Positions 27,657-35,950 of a DNA stretch of 64,000 nucleotides are shown here, piece after piece (within the stretch, counting starts at the first letter, position 1; each line of letters starts with the position of its first letter). The position numbers and the translations under genes were made by a program. The stretch spans positions 10,964 through 74,963 of the forward strand of contig JBGTCD010000084.1 of assembly GCA_041749015.1 (NCBI GenBank), given 5' to 3'. The notes under the pieces were generated by a model. It worked only from the letters and a program-made list of their open reading frames with translations. It had not been told where the DNA came from and did no database searches. The DNA is from JBGTCD01 sp041749015 (GTDB lineage Bacteria; Bacteroidota; Bacteroidia; Cytophagales; Cyclobacteriaceae).

Positions 27657-27966
27657 GAAATCTCCCTTATATTAGAAATATTCTGATTAAAAATCAAAAT
27701 GAAATTCTGACAATGCAGATGGTTCTGATCAATTATTTTCTAAAGGTGCGGTAGCAGTTGGCAAGCAAAGATTACAAGTCATTACGCCCTATTCCGGACA
27801 TAGGCAAAAAACCAATATAGCCTACGCTAAAAATTTCTATTAATCAGTTAACGAGCCTCAGGGAGTTTCAGCAAGTTTATTTATATTCGTGTAGACGGAT
27901 AGATCCGTAGGAATATTCTGCCATTGAACAAGCCTAACCCGTGAGGGTTCAAAAAAACGCATTTAG
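27657..27966 (+). other. Gene-poor stretch after site C with a short coding remnant
   Basis: A stop-bounded frame at 27703-27843 reads 46 codons without a start (core K-G-A-V-A-V-G-K-Q-R-L, ending I-A-Y-A-K-N-F-Y) and looks like the tail of a lost gene; no family recognised. Beyond it are two small palindromes, ACGGAT-AG-ATCCGT (27895-27908) and AACCC-GTGA-GGGTT (27936-27949), and a near-consensus -7 box TATATTCG (27882-27889) for the next gene. Confidence 0.45.
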
Positions 27967-28629
27967 ATGGAACTCTTTCATAATATATATTCAAAGAAAC
28001 ATATATATCAATTGAATTCTTATGAGGAGGATCAGGAGATAATATCGAATGTGGTAGAACAAATTTCAAAACAAATTGGCATAAGACTAATTAGTGATCC
28101 CGAACAATCCAAAATAAGAAGGCAGCTTGGTAAGTTTGACTCCTTCAAGGAGTACCCAATTGTAGCATTATTTGACGCCTACCTGATAGAACATTCGCAT
28201 TCTTTCAAACTACTTATTTTAACAACCAATTCTACAATTGACAGGATTGTTCATCGAAATCAGATCAACCGAGAAACTATCGTAGAGCATGAATTTGTAG
28301 GATTGGTTCAACTAAATAAAAATTATGCTCACACTTACATTAGACCTGAAACCATTTCAGATAAGATAAATGAATGGTTTAACCCCGTTGAGATCGATTT
28401 TGATATAGACAAAAAATTTAGTCGCAAGTATTACGTACTTACATCTGATGAACAAACCCTAAGAGGCCAGGTCTCCCAGCAATTCCTCAACTCAATATCA
28501 AATTATAATGGATTGGAAATCGAGATACTAAACAGTACATTAATGGTCAGGAATAGGAATAGAATTTCACAAAAGTCTGCATTCAAAATTGTAAACTTCC
28601 TAGGTCGTATATGCAATGGAGATAACTAA
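27967..28629 (+). CDS. Hypothetical protein
   Basis: 220 residues, soluble, rich in Ile, Asn and charged residues, no signal peptide or membrane segment. I do not recognise it. AT-rich like the rest of the island. No attC-like site closes it, so it may lie outside the cassette array or its site has decayed. Confidence 0.65.
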   Translation: MELFHNIYSKKHIYQLNSYEEDQEIISNVVEQISKQIGIRLISDPEQSKIRRQLGKFDSFKEYPIVALFDAYLIEHSHSFKLLILTTNSTIDRIVHRNQINRETIVEHEFVGLVQLNKNYAHTYIRPETISDKINEWFNPVEIDFDIDKKFSRKYYVLTSDEQTLRGQVSQQFLNSISNYNGLEIEILNSTLMVRNRNRISQKSAFKIVNFLGRICNGDN

Positions 28630-28713
28630 ACTAGCCACAATATTTGCAATGAATGATGGGGTTTCATCCCTCACTCAAAATGCTCATAACCAAGCTATAA
28701 CCATCCAATCTAA

Positions 28714-29076
28714 GTGAAGAGAACCGAACTTATACTAGTTATAGTCTGGGTGGCCTTTCTACTTCTCAAAGGAGTGGATTACACAGGAGGACCCGCATTT
28801 TTTGGACTTGCAACTTTTGCATTGAGCCTTTATTACTTGATCTGGTCTTTTAAACTCTTTCAATCTGAAAAGAACTCGTCTATTATAATTCCTTTAATTG
28901 CCGGAATATCTCTTGGTACATCCTTAATCACAATACCTTTTAATATCTTTCTTCGCAATTGGGAATGGCTTAAAATCTTACCCTTTATTAACATTTTATT
29001 TACGGCATTTCTACTTGGATTAGTTGGTTATAGGTTGAAACGGCGAAAAAAAGCAGGCAAATCAATTTTTTACTAA
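28714..29076 (+). CDS. Small four-helix membrane protein
   Basis: 120 residues from a GTG start with four membrane helices (about 5-20, 27-46, 58-75, 87-106) and a basic C-terminus. No family recognised. The start is uncertain because no upstream ATG is available in frame. Confidence 0.55.
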   Translation: MKRTELILVIVWVAFLLLKGVDYTGGPAFFGLATFALSLYYLIWSFKLFQSEKNSSIIIPLIAGISLGTSLITIPFNIFLRNWEWLKILPFINILFTAFLLGLVGYRLKRRKKAGKSIFY

Positions 29077-29191
29077 GGCACTGTAAATATACGAATCGAA
29101 CTTTCAGCCTGATCACATGAAGATTGGAGTAACTAGAAATAGATTGGAAGCCCTAGTTAACAAATGATACAGAAAATGTCCATGAACAAGA

Positions 29192-29220
29192 TTAAGCATA
29201 TAAGGACCAACTATGCTTAA
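29192..29220. repeat. 9-bp inverted repeat at the right edge of the island
   Basis: TTAAGCATA (29192-29200) and TATGCTTAA (29212-29220) around 11 bases, within the 195-base spacer before the SRPBCC gene. No T-run. The rest of the spacer shows nothing. Confidence 0.45.
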
Positions 29221-29271
29221 CGGTACCGCACCAAACTGCAAATTCGACCCCATCGCTAGTAAAAAAGCAAA

Positions 29272-29721
29272 TTAAACCCTCACAGTTTTCTCCTCCGCCA
29301 ATTCCTTAAGCGCCTCATTCATTGCTTTGAAGCCCATGAGGGTGTTTTCGTCCAGCATTTTTTTAAATAAAGGGACCAGGATGCCTTTGAATTTTTCGCT
29401 ATGGATGAATTTGGTGCTGCCATCACCTTGCTCCTGCAGCTCGAATCTATGGGCACCATCAAAGAGCCCGGGGATCCCAAGATGCCCCAACCACTGAAAG
29501 ATTTTCTGATCTTTGCACTCAGTGATGGTGGGCGTGAAGGTCATGCCCTTTGCACCCGGGGGCTCAATGCGCACTTTAATTTTACGGCCTACAGTGGGAC
29601 TCCCGGTGATGGATTTGATGAAGGGATTCCAGGATGGGTAGGCTTCAAAATTCATTAGGATGGCCCACACTTTTTCAGGGCTTGCCTGAATTTCTATTAT
29701 TGTCTTGATTTCCTTTGCCAT
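29272..29721 (-). CDS. SRPBCC (START-like) domain protein
   Basis: 149 residues forming one polyketide-cyclase/START-like fold. Typical start I-E-I-Q-A-S-P-E-K-V-W and the F-E-A-Y-P-S-W-N-P-F signature. These bind small hydrophobic ligands; no specific role is known. On the minus strand, 66 bases downstream of the Crp-like regulator gene. Confidence 0.85.
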   Translation of the reverse strand: MAKEIKTIIEIQASPEKVWAILMNFEAYPSWNPFIKSITGSPTVGRKIKVRIEPPGAKGMTFTPTITECKDQKIFQWLGHLGIPGLFDGAHRFELQEQGDGSTKFIHSEKFKGILVPLFKKMLDENTLMGFKAMNEALKELAEEKTVRV

Positions 29722-29787
29722 GATAGTATTGTTTTAGATTGTTATGACAAAGGTGGGGTAAGGAGGCAGGAGTTCTCTTGATAAATA

Positions 29788-30360
29788 TCAAGAAAGCTGT
29801 TTCTTCCGTATCCGGCTGAAAGTTTCCGGTGTCATGCCCAGCATGGAGGCAATGTACTGCAGGGGCACCTGATTGAAGAGCTCCCTGTTATTTTCAAAGA
29901 AAAAATGATACCGCTCCTCAGCGGTCATGGACAGGTGGCTGAATATGCGGTCTTCAAGAATGGTAAAACATTTGGCAATGAAAAGTTTTTCGAGCTCATG
30001 CCATCCGGGTACCAAATCTCCTATTTTATTGTAAACGGACCGGTTGATTGAAAACAATTCGGTATCCGTCAATGCCTGAATATTCCACCTCGCAGGGGTT
30101 TGAAAAACAAATCCGGAAAGGTCGGTAACAAAATACCCTTGAGTAGAGATCCATTGGGTCACCTCCTTTCCATCAGTATTGGTATAAATCCTCAGGAGTC
30201 CGGACTTTATGAAGCTCAATTGGTCGCAGGGATGCCCTGATTTTTGAAAGAAGGCCCCCTTTTCGAGGGTAGATTCTTTGAAAAGGGACCCGATTAGGTG
30301 GAGGTCTTCACCTTTGACTACTCCAAAATAAGATTTGATATAGTGTTCCAGTTCGGTCAT
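29788..30360 (-). CDS. Crp/Fnr-family transcriptional regulator
   Basis: 190 residues: cyclic-nucleotide-binding beta-roll (about 20-115) and a C-terminal helix-turn-helix (P-L-Q-Y-I-A-S-M-L-G-M-T-P-E-T-F-S-R, about 165-182). The effector pocket lacks obvious cAMP-contact residues, as in many Bacteroidota homologues, so the ligand is unknown. It follows the redoxin gene by 15 bases and may be co-transcribed with it. Confidence 0.88.
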   Translation of the reverse strand: MTELEHYIKSYFGVVKGEDLHLIGSLFKESTLEKGAFFQKSGHPCDQLSFIKSGLLRIYTNTDGKEVTQWISTQGYFVTDLSGFVFQTPARWNIQALTDTELFSINRSVYNKIGDLVPGWHELEKLFIAKCFTILEDRIFSHLSMTAEERYHFFFENNRELFNQVPLQYIASMLGMTPETFSRIRKKQLS

Positions 30361-30375
30361 AAAACCTTATTGGGA

Positions 30376-30945
30376 TTATCTAATGACGCATCCGGTAGGC
30401 CTGATATGCCTGAGGGCTGGTGTTTTGCCACTAAGCAGCATCATAATATTATCTTTCAGGTACTGGTCCCTGACGTCTGCAGCTACCTGAGGATTATTGT
30501 CGATGGCCCCACGGTAAAATAAAGAGAACTTCCCGCCCTGGTTTTGTAGAAGGAATACCTCGGGACTTCTCCTTGCTCCAAACTGTTCCATCACCACCTG
30601 CTCCTTATCAGCGAGATAGGGTATCCTGAGCTTTGACAAACCTGCTTTTTCCTTCATCTGCTCTACAGATTCATCCCCCTCTGTGTGTGAATTAATCAAT
30701 AGAAACTGCACCCCGGCAGGACCAAATTCATTGATCAGGTCTAGCAATCGCTCTTCATAGTAAATATCATAAGGGCAGGAATTGGAAGTAAAGATCACCG
30801 CCACAGCCTTGGAGGATTTATAATCATGCAAGGCTATCGTTTTGCCGGAGGTAACATCCGTCAGGGAGAAATTTTCCATAGGATTTTGGCCCTGTACCGG
30901 CATGGTAAGGAATAGAACACCGAGTATGCTTAATATGGTTTTCAT
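30376..30945 (-). CDS. Exported thioredoxin-fold redoxin
   Basis: 189 residues: signal peptide (cleaved after V-Q-G), then an AhpC/TSA-redoxin fold. It has a single active-site Cys in S-N-S-C-P-Y-D (no CxxC) and a second Cys near the C-terminus in P-T-G-C-V-I, the pattern of exported one-Cys-plus-C-terminal-Cys redoxins of unknown partner. The start overlaps the phosphopantetheinyl transferase stop by one base. Confidence 0.82.
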   Translation of the reverse strand: MKTILSILGVLFLTMPVQGQNPMENFSLTDVTSGKTIALHDYKSSKAVAVIFTSNSCPYDIYYEERLLDLINEFGPAGVQFLLINSHTEGDESVEQMKEKAGLSKLRIPYLADKEQVVMEQFGARRSPEVFLLQNQGGKFSLFYRGAIDNNPQVAADVRDQYLKDNIMMLLSGKTPALRHIRPTGCVIR

Positions 30946-31586
30946 CAGCTCAAAGTTAGCGTAAAATCCCCTCTTTTTTCATAATAAATAGGGTAAACCT
31001 TCTTACTATCCTTTACAATAACCGTTCCGTAAATGGTCCCCTTACTTTTCATTTGAAATGGTGCGATGGCGATATTCTCCTTAAAAATAAGGGCATTCCT
31101 GCCCAGCATTTTGTAGATGCTCTCTTTGGCACACCAGTAGATGGCCAGTTTTTCGATCAGATTCTCTGCTTCCTTTATTTCGGTATCATTTAAAAACCTA
31201 GGGGCTATTTTAAGCAGTTTTTCCTTCGGTTTTTCGATATCAATGCCCACGGCCCGGCGCGGGTCCAGCACCACGCCTACATAGGGAAAAGAGTGCGTAA
31301 TGGAGATATGGGCCGGATTTTCTATTAAATATGGTTTTCCAAAAGGGTCTTTATAAATCCCCTGATAGGTAATGCCCGCGCGTTTGGTGAGTTCCCGAAT
31401 GGCCGCCCTTGCTGCAAACCACTCCAGCCTTTTATTGGGGTGTGAAATCTGGTTAATCTCAGTAGATTCCTCATGATCCCAGGGTACCAGGGTATCTAAA
31501 TGATCTGCCGCCTCATCTATTTTCCATAGCAGCCAGCACTTTCCTGATGCTTCTGCGTTATACTCTATAGATGGCATTAAGTTCAA
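30945..31586 (-). CDS. 4'-phosphopantetheinyl transferase
   Basis: Attaches phosphopantetheine from CoA to carrier proteins. 213 residues with the two family motifs, V-G-I-D-I-E and W-C-A-K-E-S-I-Y-K. The length fits the Sfp-like/Bacteroidota type rather than the short AcpS. Its target carrier protein is not in the window. First gene of a minus-strand group with the redoxin. Confidence 0.88.
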   Translation of the reverse strand: MNLMPSIEYNAEASGKCWLLWKIDEAADHLDTLVPWDHEESTEINQISHPNKRLEWFAARAAIRELTKRAGITYQGIYKDPFGKPYLIENPAHISITHSFPYVGVVLDPRRAVGIDIEKPKEKLLKIAPRFLNDTEIKEAENLIEKLAIYWCAKESIYKMLGRNALIFKENIAIAPFQMKSKGTIYGTVIVKDSKKVYPIYYEKRGDFTLTLS

Positions 31587-31591
31587 ATATT

Positions 31592-31599
31592 TAAATTTG
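31592..31599 (+). promoter_or_regulatory. -7 box of the WD40 gene
   Basis: TAAATTTG matches TAnnTTTG exactly, 37 bases before the WD40 start; a second near match TAAATTTA follows at 31603-31610. Confidence 0.4.
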
Positions 31600-31635
31600 C
31601 CCTAAATTTATACACTTATCAGAGAAACCAAAGGA

Positions 31636-32553
31636 ATGAACAGGGTAACCGTACAAAAACTACATACCCTTACCGGCCATAACGATTGTATTTACACTAT
31701 TGCCGCTTCTGATCAGCCGGAAATTTTTTTCTCTGGCGCAGGTGATGGGATGGTGGTATCCTGGGATCTCAGAGAGCCGGAGCAAGGTGCCCTGATCGCA
31801 AAACTCCCCAACTCAGTATACGGTTTGCACTACCATCATCCTTCCAGGCTCCTGGTGGCGGGGCATAATTATGAGGGCATTCATGTCCTCGATTGGAAGA
31901 AAAAAAAGGAGGTGGCCTCACTACAAATGACCAAGGCTGCCATTTTTGATATAAAATCTTTCGGGGATTTGCTATTTGTTGGTGGCGGAGATGGAATCCT
32001 TACTTTGATGCGGCTTTCAGACCTAAAGGTGGTCAAAAAAATAAAAGCCACAGACCAAAGTGTAAGAGCCATTGCTATCAGTACTGCCAGAGGTGAGTTT
32101 GCAGTTGGGTACAGCGATCATTTTATCAGGGTTTTTGATTTGACCTCATTCGAGGAAAAGTATGCCTGGGAAGCCCATGAAAATTCCGTTTTCACCCTCA
32201 GGTATAGTCCTGATGAGCAGCTATTGCTGAGTGGTAGCAGGGATGCCCGGTTGAAATGGTGGGATGCCATGGGGGGGTATACACCTGTACACGAGGTAAT
32301 CGCCCATATGTATACCATCAATAATATTGATTTTAGCCCTGATGGGCAGCATTTCGTCACCTGCAGTATGGACAAATCCATAAAGGTGTGGGATGCTTCG
32401 GCCTTCAAATTGCTAAAGGTAATCGATAAAGGCCGTCATGCCGGGCATGGCACCTCGGTAAACAAGTTATTGTGGTCCTCGTATAATGACCAATTGGTCA
32501 GTGCCAGTGATGACCGCACCCTCTCAGTATGGAAAATAGAATTTAATCCTTAA
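31636..32553 (+). CDS. WD40-repeat protein
   Basis: 305 residues making a seven-bladed beta-propeller: repeated G-H-x-D/N ... W-D or F-D endings (V-S-W-D, V-L-D-W, I-R-V-F-D, L-K-W-W-D, I-K-V-W-D, L-S-V-W-K). No signal peptide, so a cytoplasmic protein-interaction scaffold is likely. The partner is unknown; the divIVA gene follows after 86 bases. Confidence 0.88.
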   Translation: MNRVTVQKLHTLTGHNDCIYTIAASDQPEIFFSGAGDGMVVSWDLREPEQGALIAKLPNSVYGLHYHHPSRLLVAGHNYEGIHVLDWKKKKEVASLQMTKAAIFDIKSFGDLLFVGGGDGILTLMRLSDLKVVKKIKATDQSVRAIAISTARGEFAVGYSDHFIRVFDLTSFEEKYAWEAHENSVFTLRYSPDEQLLLSGSRDARLKWWDAMGGYTPVHEVIAHMYTINNIDFSPDGQHFVTCSMDKSIKVWDASAFKLLKVIDKGRHAGHGTSVNKLLWSSYNDQLVSASDDRTLSVWKIEFNP

Positions 32554-32639
32554 TTTTATCAATTAGAATCACTGGTATGCTTAAAGGTCTTAGAGAAGTG
32601 TTTTCTAAAAATAATTAATTTGACAAATCAATTGAAGTT

Positions 32640-33437
32640 ATGAAAATTACCCCGCTGGATATCCGTCAGAAGACATTTGAAAAAGCCTTCCGGGGTCTGG
32701 ACAAGGATGAGGTGATGGCTTTTCTCAATTCCCTCTCACAGGAATGGGAGCGGATGCTTGATGAAACCAAGGAGCTGCGCTACAAACTGGAGACTTCGCA
32801 GAAGGAAGTGGAGAAGCTCAGGGAGGTAGAAAACTCTCTTTTTAAAACCCTCAAGACCGCAGAAGATACCGGTGCTAATATGGTAGAACAAGCCAATAAG
32901 GCAGCAGACCTCCACCTCAAAGAAGCGCAGATGAAGGCTGATGCCATGCTCAACGAGGCCAAAACCAAGGCCCGGAATATGATGGAAGAAGCAGACCATA
33001 AAGCCAAGGAGAGCATCGGTGAGATGGAAGACCAGCTAAAAAATCTTGCTCATGTGTATAAAAATCTTGAATCCTACCGGGAAGATTTACTTGCCGATAT
33101 CAAATCATTGGCACAGGATGCCCTCGAAAAAGTAGAAAGGGCTAAAGTGCATCAAAAGCATTTTGATCTGGAGGAGCACCTGATTATTGCCAAAAGAGAA
33201 GCCAAGCAAGTGCTGAAGAACAGGGTAGTAGAAGAAAAGCCTACCCAACCCAAGGATGTGGAGAAATCTCCCGAACCACCTACTGAACCAAAGCCCAGTG
33301 AAGAGGCTTCTCCAAAGGAGGCTCCCCCGGTGAGCCGGGCAAAAGAAGAACCTACCAAGGAAGAATCCCGAAAAGAAAAAGAGACCTCCAGCTCAGGTGC
33401 CCCTGCCGAGAGGTCTTTTTTTGACGATTTAGACTAA
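32640..33437 (+). CDS. DivIVA-domain coiled-coil protein
   Basis: 265 residues. The N-terminus carries the DivIVA signature (I-T-P-L-D-I-R-Q-K-T-F-E-K-A-F-R-G-L-D-K-D-E-V), followed by a long coiled coil (about 30-190) and a disordered Pro/Glu/Lys-rich tail. DivIVA proteins mark curved membrane at poles and septa in Gram-positives; the role in Bacteroidota is little known. The stop overlaps the folB ATG by one base. Confidence 0.88.
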   Translation: MKITPLDIRQKTFEKAFRGLDKDEVMAFLNSLSQEWERMLDETKELRYKLETSQKEVEKLREVENSLFKTLKTAEDTGANMVEQANKAADLHLKEAQMKADAMLNEAKTKARNMMEEADHKAKESIGEMEDQLKNLAHVYKNLESYREDLLADIKSLAQDALEKVERAKVHQKHFDLEEHLIIAKREAKQVLKNRVVEEKPTQPKDVEKSPEPPTEPKPSEEASPKEAPPVSRAKEEPTKEESRKEKETSSSGAPAERSFFDDLD

Positions 33438-33799
33438 TGGTAAAAATTTCATTGATAGGGTTGGAGTTTTTTGCCCATCACGGCGTCTATGCTGATGAGC
33501 AGAAAAATGGCAATCATTTTGAAGTCGATATTGCTGTAGAAGCAGTCCCCGGCAAAGGCATCATGGAAGATAAGCTCCATGCTACCGTCAATTATGAGAA
33601 AATTTACGAAGTGATTGCTAAAGAAATGGAACACCCCTCCAAACTACTGGAGCATGTGGCTGAGCGCATCATAGAGCGCACTTTTGAGGCATTTTCTGAG
33701 GTATATGAAGTCCAGGTTTCGGTGGCTAAGCGTAATCCACCGATCGGAGGCAAGTGCACCAAAGCCAAAGTGACGATCAATCGAAGCAGAAGACCATGA
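33437..33799 (+). CDS. folB: Dihydroneopterin aldolase
   Basis: Folate pathway enzyme splitting dihydroneopterin. 120 residues, typical. Motifs: L-E-F-F-A-H-H-G-V at the start, V-N-Y-E-K-I-Y, E-H-V-A-E-R-I, and K-R-N-P-P-I-G-G near the end. Overlaps divIVA by one base upstream and the ChaN-like gene downstream (ATGA), so it is embedded in a translationally coupled operon. Confidence 0.93.
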   Translation: MVKISLIGLEFFAHHGVYADEQKNGNHFEVDIAVEAVPGKGIMEDKLHATVNYEKIYEVIAKEMEHPSKLLEHVAERIIERTFEAFSEVYEVQVSVAKRNPPIGGKCTKAKVTINRSRRP

Positions 33800-34656
33800 A
33801 GTTCAGATTTTTAATAGTCTTACTAGCCGTGTGTACTCTGGGTAATGCCCAGGATCCAAGGGCTTATAGGATATTTGATAAAGCAGGCAATCCTACTACT
33901 TATGAGGTCATGGTGGCTGCGGTACAGCGGTCAGAAGTAGCCCTATTTGGGGAGCTTCACAATAATGCCTTGGCTCATTGGCTACAGTTAAGGCTGTTAA
34001 AAGACCTGCACCATAACGGCACTGCCCTTACCCTGGGGATGGAGATGTTTGAAGCTGACGTGCAGGTGGTGATGGATGAGTACCTCAGCGGTTTGATAGA
34101 AGACCGGCATCTGGAGTCCGAGGCAAGGGTATGGAACAATTACAAAACAGATTATAAGCCTTTAGTGGTTTTTGCTAAGGAAAAGCGCATCCCCATTATT
34201 GCTACCAATATTCCACGGCGGTATGCCAATCTGGTATATCGGAAGGGCCCTGAAGCCTTGATGCAGTTGGATGAGGATGCCAGGCAATACATGATGCCAC
34301 TACCGCTGGAGGCTAATCTAGAATTGCCGGGATACCAATCCATGATCACTCAGATGGGTGGACATGCCCAGGGACCAGCCGAAAATCTTGCCTATTCTCA
34401 GGCCTCCAAAGATGCCACCATGGGGTATTTTATTCTTGAAAACCGCCGGGCAGGGGTCTTTCTGCACCTCCATGGTGCCTACCATTCCCGTAATTATGAG
34501 GGCATTTATTGGTACTTAATAAAAGGGGTCGAAGACCTCAACATCATCACCATTGAAACGGTGGAGCAGGAGGGCCTTACCTCCCTTGAGGAGCAGCACT
34601 TAGGGGTGGCAGACTTCGTGATCGCCATACCACATGATATGACCAAGACCTACTAA
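33796..34656 (+). CDS. ChaN-like haem-binding family protein (PF04187)
   Basis: 286 residues with a signal peptide ending G-N-A-Q. Conserved patches: F-G-E-L-H-N-N, G-M-E-M-F-E, A-T-N-I-P-R-R and H-L-H-G-A-Y-H-S-R. ChaN of Campylobacter binds two haems in a dimer; a role in iron acquisition is inferred. The frame is open 14 codons further upstream, but the ATG overlapping the folB stop gives a proper signal peptide. Confidence 0.85.
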   Translation: MKFRFLIVLLAVCTLGNAQDPRAYRIFDKAGNPTTYEVMVAAVQRSEVALFGELHNNALAHWLQLRLLKDLHHNGTALTLGMEMFEADVQVVMDEYLSGLIEDRHLESEARVWNNYKTDYKPLVVFAKEKRIPIIATNIPRRYANLVYRKGPEALMQLDEDARQYMMPLPLEANLELPGYQSMITQMGGHAQGPAENLAYSQASKDATMGYFILENRRAGVFLHLHGAYHSRNYEGIYWYLIKGVEDLNIITIETVEQEGLTSLEEQHLGVADFVIAIPHDMTKTY

Positions 34657-34670
34657 ACCTTTTTACCCCC

Positions 34671-34760
34671 CGCCATGGTTCGTGTCCGCAGGAACCAACC
34701 AACATAAAAACCCTGGTCGTAGCGTCCCGCTACGACTAAAACTATCCACAGCGGACGCTC
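34671..34760. repeat. Palindromic repeat element, copy 1
   Basis: Two hairpin modules. TGGTTC/GAACCA lies within 34671-34697. GTCGTAGCG-TCC-CGCTACGAC (34716-34736) is a perfect 9-bp stem. The block 34711-34760 recurs with only 4 differences at 35351-35400, on the other side of the toxin-antitoxin genes. Confidence 0.8.
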
Positions 34761-34764
34761 TTCC

Positions 34765-35013
34765 TCAATAAATATCTTTTCTATGTCCCAAATCAATTAC
34801 ATGAACAATCAATATTTTGTCCTGTATTTCATATATAATACGGTAATCAGCTACACGGATGCGGTAACCTTCCCGGCCTTTTAGTTTTATGTACCCTTGT
34901 GGTCGTGGGTCGTTTCCCAAACCCAGTATGGCAGCTTTTACATTAGAATAATACGGTTCCGGGATCTTGGAAAGCTTCTTCTGAGCTTTACGCTCAATGA
35001 GGACCTTGAACAT
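34765..35013 (-). CDS. RelE/ParE-family toxin
   Basis: 82 residues with the compact RelE fold. Visible features: the central G-Y-R-I-R-V-A-D-Y-R-I-I-Y strand pair and C-terminal G-H-R-K-D-I-Y, which carry the basic residues used for ribosome-dependent mRNA cleavage in RelE toxins. It follows the antitoxin with a one-base overlap. Confidence 0.88.
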   Translation of the reverse strand: MFKVLIERKAQKKLSKIPEPYYSNVKAAILGLGNDPRPQGYIKLKGREGYRIRVADYRIIYEIQDKILIVHVIDLGHRKDIY

Positions 35014-35219
35014 TACTTTTGATTTTGTCCGCGTTTTTTCTCAATCTCCACGAAAGCCTCTTCTGCATCAATAAACTCTTGTTTTCCTTTTTTGGCGGCA
35101 TCATAGATTTTAATGTCTTCCAGTTCTTCCACATCTTCTACCATTTTATTATAATCTTTGATGGGAAGAATAACTGCCAGTTTTTTGCCGAGATCGTCTG
35201 TTACAAATTGTGTTTTCAT
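35013..35219 (-). CDS. Antitoxin of the RelE-type pair
   Basis: 68 residues. N-terminal segment with Phd/RelB-like pattern (L-A-V-I-L-P-I-K-D-Y-N-K-M) and a charged helical C-terminus, as expected for a toxin-neutralising tail. Immediately upstream of the toxin and overlapping it by one base. Likely autorepressor. The exact antitoxin class is uncertain. Confidence 0.82.
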   Translation of the reverse strand: MKTQFVTDDLGKKLAVILPIKDYNKMVEDVEELEDIKIYDAAKKGKQEFIDAEEAFVEIEKKRGQNQK

Positions 35220-35310
35220 TTTATAAAGGTTTTTTGGCCTCTGGTTTCTACCCTATAGCTCATTAAGAAACTCGCTTAAAGGTTGTGTTTTACGGACATT
35301 CAAATATATG

Positions 35311-35318
35311 AATTATCG
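35311..35318 (-). promoter_or_regulatory. -7 box of the toxin-antitoxin operon
   Basis: On the minus strand TATATTTG, exact TAnnTTTG match, 91 bases before the antitoxin ATG. Confidence 0.4.
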
Positions 35319-35350
35319 TAATAAAAATATTTGTAAGCTTTCCCTCACCC

Positions 35351-35432
35351 CCCTGGTCGTAGCGTCCCGCTACTACTAAAACCATCCAGAGCGGAAGCTC
35401 CTTTCTGGTTCGTGGGGACACGAACCATGGCG
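35351..35432. repeat. Palindromic repeat element, copy 2
   Basis: The 50-base block 35351-35400 matches copy 1 in direct orientation. The adjoining hairpin TGGTTCGTG/CACGAACCA (35406-35427) carries GGACACGAACCATGGCG (to 35432), the exact inverse of 17 bases at 34671-34687. The two copies bracket the toxin-antitoxin genes. Confidence 0.8.
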
Positions 35433-35483
35433 AAGGATGCCTATCCCAAACCGTTTTAGCGGTTTATAAAATGAGGTAAAAAA

Positions 35484-35813
35484 TTAATCCTCAGTCTTCA
35501 TTAACTCCTTTTCTCCCGGGTGCACAAAGCGGAAGCCTCTTGCATCGCTCCCTTCGTAAAAGTCTACCTCTAACCCTGCCAGGTACAGGGTTTGTTTTTT
35601 CTCTACCAAAATGGTGATCCCCTCCTGTTCGTAGGTCATATCCCCGGTTTTTAATTGATCAAAACCAAGCATATATGAGGCGCCACCACAGCCACCCCCG
35701 CCGCGCACCCCTATCCTCAAGCCATAACCCTTTGGAATGTTTTTATTTTCCATGATGTACTTTACCTCCTCAGCAGCTTTTTTTGTAAGGGTGACAGGGG
35801 TAAAGTTTTGCAT
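35484..35813 (-). CDS. IscA/HesB-family protein with only one of three cysteines
   Basis: 109 residues, single A-type iron-sulfur carrier fold (start V-T-L-T-K-K-A-A-E-E, then G-L-R-I-G-V-R-G-G-G-G-C-G-G). Cys42 is present, but the usual C-terminal C-G-C-G motif after G-F-R-F-V-H-P is missing: the chain ends P-G-E-K-E-L-M-K-T-E-D. Cluster carriers of this family normally use all three cysteines, so the function may be altered. Confidence 0.85.
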   Translation of the reverse strand: MQNFTPVTLTKKAAEEVKYIMENKNIPKGYGLRIGVRGGGGCGGASYMLGFDQLKTGDMTYEQEGITILVEKKQTLYLAGLEVDFYEGSDARGFRFVHPGEKELMKTED

Positions 35814-35950
35814 TTCTGATGATGGTTTTAAGTGGCCGTCATTAAACAGGCCTTATGGCATTTTGGTTTTTTAATCAAAAATCTGTGCAGGCCCACTATT
35901 TTTAACGTAAATTTCCAACAGATTTGATACAAAATTAATTCTTTTAGGTA

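Noticed and set aside
27703..27843. Possible IS110-type transposase fragment (a P-I-P-D-I-G-like reading in another frame)
   Set aside because: The similarity to an I-P-G-I-G motif covers only a few residues and is broken by stops. I kept it only as an unassigned remnant.
29192..29220. TTAAGCATA/TATGCTTAA as a fourth attC-like site
   Set aside because: The order of the elements is inside-out relative to attC, and no cassette end complements it.
33754..33795. Longer start for the ChaN-like protein
   Set aside because: The extra 14 codons lie inside folB and would bury the signal peptide.
34711..34760. Hairpin with GTCGTAGCG as a tRNA or small RNA gene
   Set aside because: No cloverleaf or promoter is visible, and the sequence recurs as a repeat element.
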